A DNA stretch of 64,000 nt from Porticoccaceae bacterium. Lineage in GTDB: Bacteria > Pseudomonadota > Gammaproteobacteria > Pseudomonadales > Porticoccaceae. The stretch covers positions 62,001 through 126,000 of the forward strand of contig JAHEHL010000009.1 of the NCBI GenBank assembly GCA_024644595.1, in the 5' to 3' direction. A program made the position numbers and the translations under genes. Shown in pieces: positions 25,170-33,870 of the stretch. The notes below the pieces were generated by a model. That model did not search any database and was not told where the DNA came from. It worked only from the letters and a program-made list of their open reading frames with translations. Positions within the stretch are counted from its first letter, which is position 1, and each line of letters opens with the position of its first letter.

Positions 25170-26711
25170 TTAATAATCACGGTCGGCAAAAGAACCTTTG
25201 CGACGCGCCATAAAGTCTAAAAGAGACTCGTCTACTGCAGGGTCAATGGCCGGTGCCTGATACTCGTTGAGCATCTTTTTCCACAATCCATTGGCGCGCT
25301 GCGCGGCATCCAGAGCGCCATCCGCAGTCCACTGCTCGAAGCTATTGTTATCTGCTACGGTCGAACGATAGAACGCAGTTTCAAAATTACGCAATGTGTG
25401 CTCCGAACCCAGATAATGTTTGCCTGGGCCCACTTCACGCACTGCATCGAGGGCCTGACCATTCTCAGACATATCCATGCCACCGAGCAGCACGCCTATC
25501 ATGCTGGCCTGGTCGCAATCCATAATAAATTTCTCATACCCCATAGCCAGACCACCCTCGAGCCAACCAGCCGTGTGCAACATAAAATTAACACCGGCCA
25601 GCGCAGAGGTTTGAAGGGTATTAGCAGCCTCATAGGCTGCCTGTGCATCGGGCAGTTTGGAACCACAGAGCCCGCCGCCACTGCGGAACGGCACACCAAG
25701 GCGGCGCGCCAGAGCGGCAGCTGCGTAGATCACCATGCTTGGCTCAGGAGTACCAAAAGTCGGTGCACCAGTTGCCATTGAAACAGCCGCCGCGAAAGTG
25801 CCAAAAATGACCGGCGCACCAGGACGAATTAACTGAGTAAAGGCAATACCGGCCAGCGCTTCGGCGAGAATTTGCGTCACGGTGCCAGCAGTGGTCACAG
25901 GCGACATCGCACCAGCAAGAATAAAGGGTGAGATCACTGTAGCCTGATTATTGCGAGCATAAACCTTTAGTGAACCGAGCATGGTGCCGTCATAAACCAT
26001 GGGCGAGTTGACATTGATCAAGCTGGTCAAAACACAGTTCTGGTCAACAAATTCTTCACCAAACACCAGCTTGGCCATATCCACAGTATCTTGCGCACGC
26101 TCATGATGGGTCACTGAGCCCATCAATGGCTTGTCACTGTGTTTGAAGTGGCTGTAAACCATATCGAAGTGGCGCTTGTTAACCGGCAGGTCAACCGGCT
26201 CGCAGATGGTGCCGCCAGAGTGATGCAGGCCGGGCGCCATATAGGCGAGCTTTACGAAATTATCAAAATCTTCGATGGTGGCGTAACGGCGGCCTTTATC
26301 GATATCGTGAACAAAGGGTGAGCCGTAAGCGGGAACTAAAACCGTTCGCGGTCCACCAATAATGACGTTGCGTTCAGGATTGCGCGCGTATTGTACATAT
26401 TCTCTTGGCGCAGTCGCTTGAATCAGCGAGCGACACAGGCCCTTGGGGAAATGGACACGGGTGCCACGCACATCAGCACCAGCATTTTTCCAGATCTCCA
26501 GTGCTTCAGGATCATCGAGAAAATCGATACCAATCTCTTCAAGGAGAATATCTGCGTTATCTTCAATCAGCTGCAGGCTTTCTTCGCTGAGATATTCCAT
26601 ATAAGGGATTTTGCGCTCGATAAAAGCCGCCTTTTCAACCACCTTATTTTCTCGTGCTTCGCGACGCCCTTCACGGCCGCCACCCTTTCTTCTACTCGCT
26701 CTTTCACTCAT
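25170..26711 (-). CDS. MttB-superfamily methyltransferase without pyrrolysine (glycine betaine type)
   Basis: A 513-aa TIM-barrel methyltransferase of the trimethylamine methyltransferase MttB superfamily. True MttB has an in-frame amber codon for pyrrolysine; this ORF reads through without any stop, placing it with the non-Pyl members such as the glycine betaine methyltransferase MtgB and the carnitine and proline-betaine enzymes. Recognisable parts include LLEEIGIDFLDDPEALEIWKNAG, MGSVTHHERAQD, GTFAAAVSMATGAPTFGTPEPSM and FRSGGGLCGSKLPDAQAAYEA. Glycine betaine is the likely substrate because dimethylglycine and sarcosine enzymes flank it, but stachydrine or another betaine is possible. The N-terminus is a basic tail (RASRRKGGGREGRREAR). 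The ribosome-binding site is unconvincing. Confidence 0.9.
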   Translation of the reverse strand: MSERASRRKGGGREGRREARENKVVEKAAFIERKIPYMEYLSEESLQLIEDNADILLEEIGIDFLDDPEALEIWKNAGADVRGTRVHFPKGLCRSLIQATAPREYVQYARNPERNVIIGGPRTVLVPAYGSPFVHDIDKGRRYATIEDFDNFVKLAYMAPGLHHSGGTICEPVDLPVNKRHFDMVYSHFKHSDKPLMGSVTHHERAQDTVDMAKLVFGEEFVDQNCVLTSLINVNSPMVYDGTMLGSLKVYARNNQATVISPFILAGAMSPVTTAGTVTQILAEALAGIAFTQLIRPGAPVIFGTFAAAVSMATGAPTFGTPEPSMVIYAAAALARRLGVPFRSGGGLCGSKLPDAQAAYEAANTLQTSALAGVNFMLHTAGWLEGGLAMGYEKFIMDCDQASMIGVLLGGMDMSENGQALDAVREVGPGKHYLGSEHTLRNFETAFYRSTVADNNSFEQWTADGALDAAQRANGLWKKMLNEYQAPAIDPAVDESLLDFMARRKGSFADRDY

Positions 26712-26924
26712 CCTGCACCATCCGTTTAAGGGCCCGAAGCGCCCTGCTCAGTAGTCTAATAATTCGCGAGTGTGTGCCTGTTTACCAAGTTCCGCATCCA
26801 GCTTCGCGACCGTCTGATACATCTACGCGACACCGCCTTTTTAGATCATCGGCGACGCTTTTTTTGCCTGCCAGAGAAAGCAACCCTCAGCCAGCAATCA
26901 CAACACCCCTAAACCAGCACCTTG

Positions 26925-29438
26925 CTACGCACGCAAGGCACTGTTGTTCGCATCAAAGGGAGACTCTTCAATCACTGTAGCGCGGTAGCGCTCACCGAGA
27001 ATTTCGATCTCCAACTCTGTCCCAATGGCTGCGTAGCCCGCTTTAACAATGCCCAGAGCCAGCGATTTTTCAGTGCGAAAGCCATAACCTCCAGACGTGG
27101 CACGGCCAACCAGAATGCCGTCCTTGTAGAGACCCTCGGAACCACGGGCATCAGCGTCTTTAATTCCATGCACTTCCAGCGTCGCAAACGCGTTTTCAAA
27201 ACCGCGCTCTTGCCATGCTTGCAGCGCTTGCTTGCCGACAAAATCACACTCTTTGTCGAGCTTCACAAAGCGATCGAGACCAGACTCCAGCGCCGCGTAT
27301 TCAATCGACATTTCGCGCGGGATAAGACGATAGGATTTCTCCAGTCGCATGGAGTCCATCGCGCGGATACCAAACGGCTTGATATCAAATTCAGCACCGG
27401 CCTTCATCAGCTCATCGAAGATATAGTTTTGCATTTCGATGGGGTGATGCAGCTCCCAGCCCAGCTCACCGACAAAGTTCACTCGCAGCGCTTCAGCCTG
27501 CGCATAGCCGACATTGATCGACTTACCGGTCAACCACTTAAAGCTGTCGTTGGACAGATCGCTGTCGGTCAGTTTTTGAAGAACATCGCGAGCACGCGGC
27601 CCCGCCAGCACCAGCACACCCATCTGGGTAGTGATCTTTTGCAGATTAACTGAGCCATCTTCAGGCGCTAGCTTGGTCAGATAATCCCAGTCATGCCGCT
27701 CGTTGGCGCCAGCAAAAACCAGGTAATAGCTATTTTTAGCGCGCTTGTAGACAGTAAATTCGGCGCGCACACCACCATTTTTAGAGAGCATGTGGCAGAG
27801 ACCTATGCGGCCAACAGTTACTGGCACGGTGTTGGCCAGAATCGAGTTCAACCAAGCCTCGGAACCGCGACCCGTCACGGTGCACTTAGCGAACGCCGAC
27901 ATATCCAGAACACCCACTTTGGAAGTGACATGACGGCATTCCTGACCGACGAAATCAAAGTAGTTGGAACGGCGGAAAGAGTTCTTCTCAACAATACGGC
28001 CATCATCCAGTGCTTTGGAGTGATTTTTATTCCATAGCGTATCGTCTTTATTCAGATCAGCTTCAGACAACGAGTAGTCAAGTGGCGCAAACCAGTTGGG
28101 GCGCTCCCAACCATAGACAGTGCCAAAAACCGCACCGAGCGCTTTCATGCGATCGTAACAGGGCGAAGTCTTTAGCGGCCGCGCGGCGCTGCGTTCTTCG
28201 TCCGGATAGTGGTTTTTGAAGACGTGATCATAAGCTTCCTCGTTCTTGGTACGCAGATAACCTCGCGTCGCATAGGGACCAAAGCGACGCGGATCAACGC
28301 CCATCATGTCGACCGTAGGCTCACCGTCGACAATCCACTCAGCGAGCTGCCAGCCAGCTCCACCAGCGGCGGTGATGCCGAAACTGTGTCCTTCATTTAA
28401 CCAGAAGTTCTTTAATCCCCAGGCGGGACCCACAATCGGGTTACCATCTGGCGTATAGGCGATAGCGCCGTTATATATAGTCTTGATACCGACTTCAGCA
28501 AAGGCCGGAACACGGCTCATGCAGGCCTCAACATGAGGCATCAAGCGATCGAGATCGCCATTAAACAATTCATATTCAGACTGATCGCTAGGGCCATCGA
28601 CATAACAGCAAGGTGCGCCCTCCTCATAGGGGCCGAGGATCATGCCGCCCGCCTCTTCACGCAGATAATAGCCGGCGTCTGATTCGCGAAGAACCGCCTG
28701 CTCAGGTAAACCTGCCGCCTTGCGGGCGAGAATATCGGGATGCGGATCGGTGACAATGTACTGGTGCTCAACCGGAATAACCGGAATATCCAAACCGACC
28801 ATCTCGCCGGTTTTGCGCGCAAAATTACCGGTACAAGAGACGACGTGCTCACAGGCAATATCGCCCTTGTCGGTCTTAACAATCCAACTGTTGTCAGGCT
28901 GCTGCTCGAGATCGAGAACCGCTGTATTGCGATAAATTTCGGCACCGCGTGAACGGGCGCCCTTGGCCAAAGCCTGAGTCAGGTCGGCCGGCTGAATATA
29001 GCCGTCGTCTGGATGCTGAATCGCCCCGATCAAACCCTCAGTATTACACATCGGCCATACTTCTTTGACCTGCTCCGGCGTGAGAAAGTTAACCTCAACA
29101 CCGACAGTCTGGGCAACACCGGAATAATATCGGTACTCGTCCATTCGGTCTTCGGTGGCCGCCAGACGAATATTGGATACGACACTAAAACCCACAGTCT
29201 GCTCAGTCTCTTTCTCCAGCTCATGATAGAAGTCGACCGAGTATTGATGCAGCTTACCCACCGAGTAACTCATATTGAACAGCGGCAACAGACCGGCAGC
29301 ATGCCAAGTTGAACCCGAGGTCAACTCTTTGCGCTCAACCAGAACCACATCGCTCCAGCCTTTTTTCGCAAGATGATACAGCGTGCTGACACCGACCACG
29401 CCACCACCGATTACTACTACTTTTGCCTTTGTCTTCAT
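26925..29438 (-). CDS. Dimethylglycine dehydrogenase-like FAD/folate enzyme
   Basis: An 837-aa fusion of an N-terminal FAD oxidoreductase (VVVIGGGVVGVSTLYHLAKKGWSDVVLVERKELTSGSTWHAAGLL), a FAO_M linker domain and a C-terminal GcvT folate-binding domain (from about 480; GVLDMSAFAKCTVTGRGSEAWLNSIL; GELGWELHHP). The His in STWHAAG is the site of covalent FAD in mammalian DMGDH/SARDH. The expected reaction is dimethylglycine to sarcosine with transfer of the methyl as methylene-THF. Sarcosine or other N-methyl substrates are possible, but separate soxBDAG genes make DMG the best choice. It is the first gene of the leftward block, 213 bp ahead of the mttB-like gene, and divergent from fhs. Confidence 0.9.
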   Translation of the reverse strand: MKTKAKVVVIGGGVVGVSTLYHLAKKGWSDVVLVERKELTSGSTWHAAGLLPLFNMSYSVGKLHQYSVDFYHELEKETEQTVGFSVVSNIRLAATEDRMDEYRYYSGVAQTVGVEVNFLTPEQVKEVWPMCNTEGLIGAIQHPDDGYIQPADLTQALAKGARSRGAEIYRNTAVLDLEQQPDNSWIVKTDKGDIACEHVVSCTGNFARKTGEMVGLDIPVIPVEHQYIVTDPHPDILARKAAGLPEQAVLRESDAGYYLREEAGGMILGPYEEGAPCCYVDGPSDQSEYELFNGDLDRLMPHVEACMSRVPAFAEVGIKTIYNGAIAYTPDGNPIVGPAWGLKNFWLNEGHSFGITAAGGAGWQLAEWIVDGEPTVDMMGVDPRRFGPYATRGYLRTKNEEAYDHVFKNHYPDEERSAARPLKTSPCYDRMKALGAVFGTVYGWERPNWFAPLDYSLSEADLNKDDTLWNKNHSKALDDGRIVEKNSFRRSNYFDFVGQECRHVTSKVGVLDMSAFAKCTVTGRGSEAWLNSILANTVPVTVGRIGLCHMLSKNGGVRAEFTVYKRAKNSYYLVFAGANERHDWDYLTKLAPEDGSVNLQKITTQMGVLVLAGPRARDVLQKLTDSDLSNDSFKWLTGKSINVGYAQAEALRVNFVGELGWELHHPIEMQNYIFDELMKAGAEFDIKPFGIRAMDSMRLEKSYRLIPREMSIEYAALESGLDRFVKLDKECDFVGKQALQAWQERGFENAFATLEVHGIKDADARGSEGLYKDGILVGRATSGGYGFRTEKSLALGIVKAGYAAIGTELEIEILGERYRATVIEESPFDANNSALRA

Positions 29439-29725
29439 AGACTACACTCAACTGTCATAAGAGGGGTTTAGAATATCGCCATTTTTCGCAGTGTAACTGT
29501 CAATCTGACTCTGACAGGGCGCAATTACGACAATCATATATCCGCAGGCGTCATCACTCAGGCAAGTCACGATTGCCGCGCTGGAGTCGTTTTTAGAACA
29601 GCACCGGCCGGTCTCAGAAAGCCGTGACAGCGACGCTTTGCGGAAGATGGCGTGTCCCTGGCCGAGCGGCCAGACCAATTGATCAAACAGGCCCCAAGAA
29701 AGCCTGATTAACGGAGTAAACGAGC
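29439..29725. promoter_or_regulatory. Divergent promoter region between the DMG dehydrogenase and fhs
   Basis: The 287 bp between the leftward DMG dehydrogenase gene and the rightward fhs must contain promoters for both. The only repeats I see are two CAGGC elements at 29545 and 29559, which recall the CAGGCATTG repeats of the soxB leader but are 14 bp apart. There is no clear riboswitch. Confidence 0.4.
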
Positions 29726-31393
29726 ATGAGTGATATCGAAATTGCACGCAATGCCAGCACCAAACCTATTACTGAAATCGCTGCCGGACTCGGCATCCCC
29801 GACAATGCGATTATTCCCTATGGCCGGGTTAAGGCGAAGATAGATCCTGAGTATATTGAAACATTGAAAGACAAGCCTGACGGCAAGCTGATTCTGGTTA
29901 CCGCTATCACCCCAACACCGGCAGGTGAAGGTAAAACAACGACGTCAGTAGGCCTGACTGACGGTCTTAATCGGATTGGCAAAAACGCACTGGTCTGCCT
30001 GCGCGAGCCAAGCCTCGGTCCCTGCTTTGGCATGAAGGGCGGAGCCGCTGGTGGTGGTTATGCTCAAGTCGTTCCAATGGAAGATATCAACCTGCACTTT
30101 ACTGGTGACTTCCACGCTATCGGTGCCGCACACAATCTCCTGTCGGCCCTGATCGACAACCATATCCACTGGGGCAATAGCCTCGAGCTCGACGCTCGAC
30201 GCATCGTTTGGAAGCGCGTAGCGGATATGAATGACCGCGCTCTGCGCAGCATCAGCTGTGGTCTCGGCGGACCTGGTAATGGTTTCCCGCGCGAGGATGG
30301 GTATGACATCACTGTGGCTTCTGAAGTAATGGCAATCTTCTGTCTGGCTACCGACCTCGAAGACTTGAAAGCGCGGTTAAACAGAATTGTGGTGGGCTAT
30401 ACCCGCGATCACAAACCTGTTCATGCCAGCGAAATACTCGGCACTGGCGCTATGACCGTGCTGCTGAAAGATGCTCTGGCACCTAACCTGGTACAGACTC
30501 TGGAAAATAACCCGGCCATTATCCATGGCGGCCCGTTTGCCAATATTGCTCACGGCTGCAATTCGGTTATCGCCACCAAGACCAGTCTTAAACTGGCCGA
30601 CTATGTGGTTACTGAAGCCGGTTTCGGAGCCGACCTGGGCGCAGAGAAATTCTTCGACATCAAATGTCGTGCCGCAGGCCTTAGCCCCGATGCGGCCGTT
30701 ATCGTCGCCACCACCCGCGCGCTAAAAATGCACGGCGGTGTCGCCAAAGAAGATCTCAACCAGGAAGATCTCGATGCTCTCCGTGATGGCTGCTGCAATC
30801 TGGTCCGCCATATTGAAAACGTCAAGGCCTTCGGTGTGCCTGTGGTCGTGGCAATTAACCGCTTCTCGCTCGATACCGACGCGGAAATCGCACTGATTCA
30901 AGAGATTGCTGTGGCCAACGGTGTTAAGGCTGTCGAGTGCACACACTGGTCAGATGGCGGTGCCGGAACCGAGCAACTGGCACATGAGGTGGTTGCACTG
31001 GTCGATAGTGGTCACGCCAACTTCGCGCCGTTGTACCCCGACGAGATGCCAATTTGGGACAAGATCAAAACCATTGCCACACGCCTCTATCGCGCCGACG
31101 ATATTATCGCCGACCAGAAGATCCGCGATCAGATTCGCAATCTTCAGGAAAGCGGTTACGGCCACTTCCCGGTGTGTATTGCGAAAACTCAATACAGCTT
31201 CTCGACTGATCCCAATCGCAAAGGTGCGCCATCCAATCATGTGGTTGCGATTCGTGAAGTGCGGCTCTCAGCCGGTGCCGGATTTATTGTGGTGGTCTGT
31301 GGTGACATTATGACTATGCCCGGTCTGCCACGTATCCCGGCAGCCAACAGTATCGATATGGATGAAAATGGCGAGGTGGTTGGTCTGTTTTAA
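29726..31393 (+). CDS. fhs: Formate-tetrahydrofolate ligase
   Basis: A 555-aa enzyme catalysing formate + THF + ATP to 10-formyl-THF. It shows the P-loop [16 protein letters not shown] (about 63-77), the folate/adenine region [22 protein letters not shown], and [19 protein letters not shown]. The length is normal. Next to methyl-group-releasing enzymes it probably runs in reverse, releasing formate and conserving ATP from the oxidised C1 units; this is inference. The start is supported by GGAG 9 nt upstream. A strong intrinsic terminator follows. FolD and formate dehydrogenase, needed to complete the route, are not in the window. Confidence 0.97.
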   Translation: MSDIEIARNASTKPITEIAAGLGIPDNAIIPYGRVKAKIDPEYIETLKDKPDGKLILVTAITPTPAGEGKTTTSVGLTDGLNRIGKNALVCLREPSLGPCFGMKGGAAGGGYAQVVPMEDINLHFTGDFHAIGAAHNLLSALIDNHIHWGNSLELDARRIVWKRVADMNDRALRSISCGLGGPGNGFPREDGYDITVASEVMAIFCLATDLEDLKARLNRIVVGYTRDHKPVHASEILGTGAMTVLLKDALAPNLVQTLENNPAIIHGGPFANIAHGCNSVIATKTSLKLADYVVTEAGFGADLGAEKFFDIKCRAAGLSPDAAVIVATTRALKMHGGVAKEDLNQEDLDALRDGCCNLVRHIENVKAFGVPVVVAINRFSLDTDAEIALIQEIAVANGVKAVECTHWSDGGAGTEQLAHEVVALVDSGHANFAPLYPDEMPIWDKIKTIATRLYRADDIIADQKIRDQIRNLQESGYGHFPVCIAKTQYSFSTDPNRKGAPSNHVVAIREVRLSAGAGFIVVVCGDIMTMPGLPRIPAANSIDMDENGEVVGLF

Positions 31394-31427
31394 TCGCGCC
31401 ACGTCATGCTGTGTGTATCAATTAAAG

Positions 31428-31457
31428 CGGGCGCTCGCAGGGGCGCCCGTTTTTTTT
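31428..31457 (+). terminator. Intrinsic terminator of fhs
   Basis: CGGGCGC (31428-31434) pairs with GCGCCCG (31443-31449) across an 8-nt loop and is followed by eight T residues. It begins 34 bp after the fhs stop codon. Confidence 0.9.
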
Positions 31458-31569
31458 CGAAGAAACATTTTTCCCTCATTCTCCGCTTGATGGACATGAA
31501 TAACATTAGCAAGGTCCAAATTGACCCGCTAAACTGATCCGGTATTTTCACAAGGTCATCAATCATTCG

Positions 31570-33870
31570 ATGAGTCAGCCGGACCGCGTCAGATCATCTA
31601 CGATCACAATTCTGTTGATTATTATTGCCAGCGTCGTCGCATGGGTGTTTCTACCCGTAACGTCGACAAAGCCGGCCGCAATAGCTGACCCACTGACAAT
31701 CAGTGTGGCGGATAATGACTATCTCGGCAGTGCAAACTGTGCCGGCTGTCACAGCCAGGCCTATCAGGAATGGCAGGGGTCCCATCATGATATGGCGATG
31801 CAACATGCCACACCGGCAACTATTAAAGGCAACTTTGATAATGCCGTATTTAGCCTTCCAACGTCCCACACCAGCGCTGAATTTTTTACCCGCCAGGATG
31901 GTTTTTATGCGCGCTTAAAAGGCATCGATGGCAAACTTGAAGAATATAAAATTCTCTACACCTTTGGCACCGAGCCGCTGCAGCAGTATCTGGTCGCCTT
32001 CCCCGATGGGCGCCTACAACAATTGCCCGTAGCGTGGAATACACGGACTCAACAATGGTTTGATCCTCAGCCAGAACTGAAAGCACAGCCGTCTGAATGG
32101 GTGCATTGGACTGAGGGCGGCAAAAACTGGAACAGTATGTGTGCAGATTGTCACAGCACAGCGGTGGAGAAAAACTTTGATTTGACCAACAACAGTTACA
32201 CCACCAGAGTTGCCGAAATCGATGTCGGCTGTGAGTCCTGTCATGGCCCGGGGAAACACCATGTCGAGACGGTCAGTGCGGCGACTTTTGATCCAAGTGT
32301 AGATAATCTGCAGCTGAAAATGTTGGCTGGCGACAATCCTCAATGGGTCGTGGATCAATGTGGCCGCTGTCATGCCCGACGCCAAATGCTCACAGCCAAG
32401 TTCGAACATAACAGCAATAATTTGCTCGACCACTACTTGCCGACACTGATTAATCCACCAAATTATCACAGCGACGGACAGATACTCGATGAGGTCTTTG
32501 TCTATGGCTCTTTTGTGCAGAGCAAAATGTATCAGGCCGGTGTCAGCTGTTTGGACTGTCATCAGCCCCACAGCGGAAAACTAAAGGCCGAAGGCAATCA
32601 GCTCTGTGGCAGCTGCCACCAAAGCGACCAATTTGATACGCCACAACATCATCAACACAGTAAAGATGCGCAGCGCCTGTCCATAGGCGCCGTCTCCGGG
32701 ACAGGAGCGCAATGCATTGATTGCCATATGCCCGGACGGCTTTACATGGGTAATGATTATCGGCGAGATCACAGTTTCCGAATTCCGCGCCCAGATCTGA
32801 CCGTCGCCCATAACACGCCTAATGCCTGCAATGACTGTCATAGCGATCAGAGTGCCGAATGGGCGGCGGCTAGTGTCGAGAGCTGGTTTGGCCCCGATCG
32901 ACCTGCACATTTTTCAGACATCCTCACTCAGGCGCACAGCCAGCCAGATCAGTCTATCCAGCCGCTGGTAACGTTAATAAATGATGTAACACAGCCGACA
33001 ATTGCTCGCGCAACGGCGGTCTCCTTGCTCGCGCCAACAGTATCACTGCTGGCAGTGGAGTCAGCCATCATAAATGCCAGCAGCGACCCGAATGCATTGC
33101 TGCGCACAATTGCAGCTCAGTCGCTTGATGCGAGCACCAACAAACTCGCGCCGCTGTTACTACTGCTGGAGGATCCGGTTCGCGCTGTGCGTATCGCCGC
33201 CGCGCAGGCACTCGCCGATGTGCCGGAAGCGCAGATCCCAGCAGCCTTCACTGAGGCTTATAAAAGCGCCAATCAGGAGTATCAAACCTCGCTGATGGTG
33301 AATGCAGACTTTCCCTCTGGCCGTCTGCAAATGGCTGTGGACGAGCATCGCCGGAGCAATCTTGATAAAGCCGCTGAACGCTATCGGGAGACATTATCCA
33401 TTGACGGGCGGTTTAATGCGGCACGTATGAATTTGGCCCAGCTCTATTACAGCCAACAACAGCTGGATAAAGCCGAACAGCTTTACAGAACAGTGATCGA
33501 TCAGGAACCCCAGGCCAGCGAGGCGCACTATAGCCTCGGTCTGTTAATGGCTGAAAAAGGTGACTATAAAGAGGCTGCCAGCGCGTTAAAACAGGCCGCG
33601 ATCAACGGCAATAATCCCCGTGCCTGGTACAACTTAGCGATCCTCTATCAACAGTCGGGGCAATCGATGCTCGCGGAACAGGCCTATCTCAAGGCGCTCG
33701 AACTGAGACCCAAGGATGCGCAGTTTATCAATGGTTTGGTCAGCCTCTATGGCCAGCAGCAGCGATGGTTTAAAGCCAAAAAACTGATTGACCGGGCACT
33801 GACAGATGACCCGGCCAATCGACATTTACTGCAGTTGAAAGGCGCCGTAGAACAGCGCCTCGGCAATTAA
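31570..33870 (+). CDS. Octaheme cytochrome c with HEAT-like and TPR repeats
   Basis: A 766-aa exported protein. Residues about 10-32 form an uncleaved signal-anchor (TITILLIIIASVVAWVFLPVTS). The first 430 residues contain eight CxxCH heme-binding motifs (CAGCH, CADCH, CESCH, CGRCH, CLDCH, CGSCH, CIDCH, CNDCH), arranged as in the cytochrome c554/doubled-CxxCH group. HEAT-like repeats (about 455-550) and then at least three TPR units (about 590-760; AARMNLAQLYYSQQQLDKAEQLY and similar) follow. It is likely an anchored periplasmic electron carrier or oxidoreductase with a protein-docking tail. Substrate unknown. The stop codon directly abuts the convergent phosphatase gene. Confidence 0.9.
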   Translation: MSQPDRVRSSTITILLIIIASVVAWVFLPVTSTKPAAIADPLTISVADNDYLGSANCAGCHSQAYQEWQGSHHDMAMQHATPATIKGNFDNAVFSLPTSHTSAEFFTRQDGFYARLKGIDGKLEEYKILYTFGTEPLQQYLVAFPDGRLQQLPVAWNTRTQQWFDPQPELKAQPSEWVHWTEGGKNWNSMCADCHSTAVEKNFDLTNNSYTTRVAEIDVGCESCHGPGKHHVETVSAATFDPSVDNLQLKMLAGDNPQWVVDQCGRCHARRQMLTAKFEHNSNNLLDHYLPTLINPPNYHSDGQILDEVFVYGSFVQSKMYQAGVSCLDCHQPHSGKLKAEGNQLCGSCHQSDQFDTPQHHQHSKDAQRLSIGAVSGTGAQCIDCHMPGRLYMGNDYRRDHSFRIPRPDLTVAHNTPNACNDCHSDQSAEWAAASVESWFGPDRPAHFSDILTQAHSQPDQSIQPLVTLINDVTQPTIARATAVSLLAPTVSLLAVESAIINASSDPNALLRTIAAQSLDASTNKLAPLLLLLEDPVRAVRIAAAQALADVPEAQIPAAFTEAYKSANQEYQTSLMVNADFPSGRLQMAVDEHRRSNLDKAAERYRETLSIDGRFNAARMNLAQLYYSQQQLDKAEQLYRTVIDQEPQASEAHYSLGLLMAEKGDYKEAASALKQAAINGNNPRAWYNLAILYQQSGQSMLAEQAYLKALELRPKDAQFINGLVSLYGQQQRWFKAKKLIDRALTDDPANRHLLQLKGAVEQRLGN

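Noticed and set aside
25170-26711. Pyrrolysine-containing MttB
   Set aside because: The 513-codon frame has no internal amber codon and no pyl genes are present, so it is a non-pyrrolysine member.
26712-26924. Terminator or riboswitch between the DMG dehydrogenase and mttB-like genes
   Set aside because: The apparent stem GCG..CCGCC/GGCGACGC is mismatched, and no known riboswitch core could be recognised.
29439-29725. CAGGC pair as a second copy of the soxB operator
   Set aside because: Only five bases match and the spacing is 14 bp instead of 20 bp, so it is not a convincing repeat of the motif.
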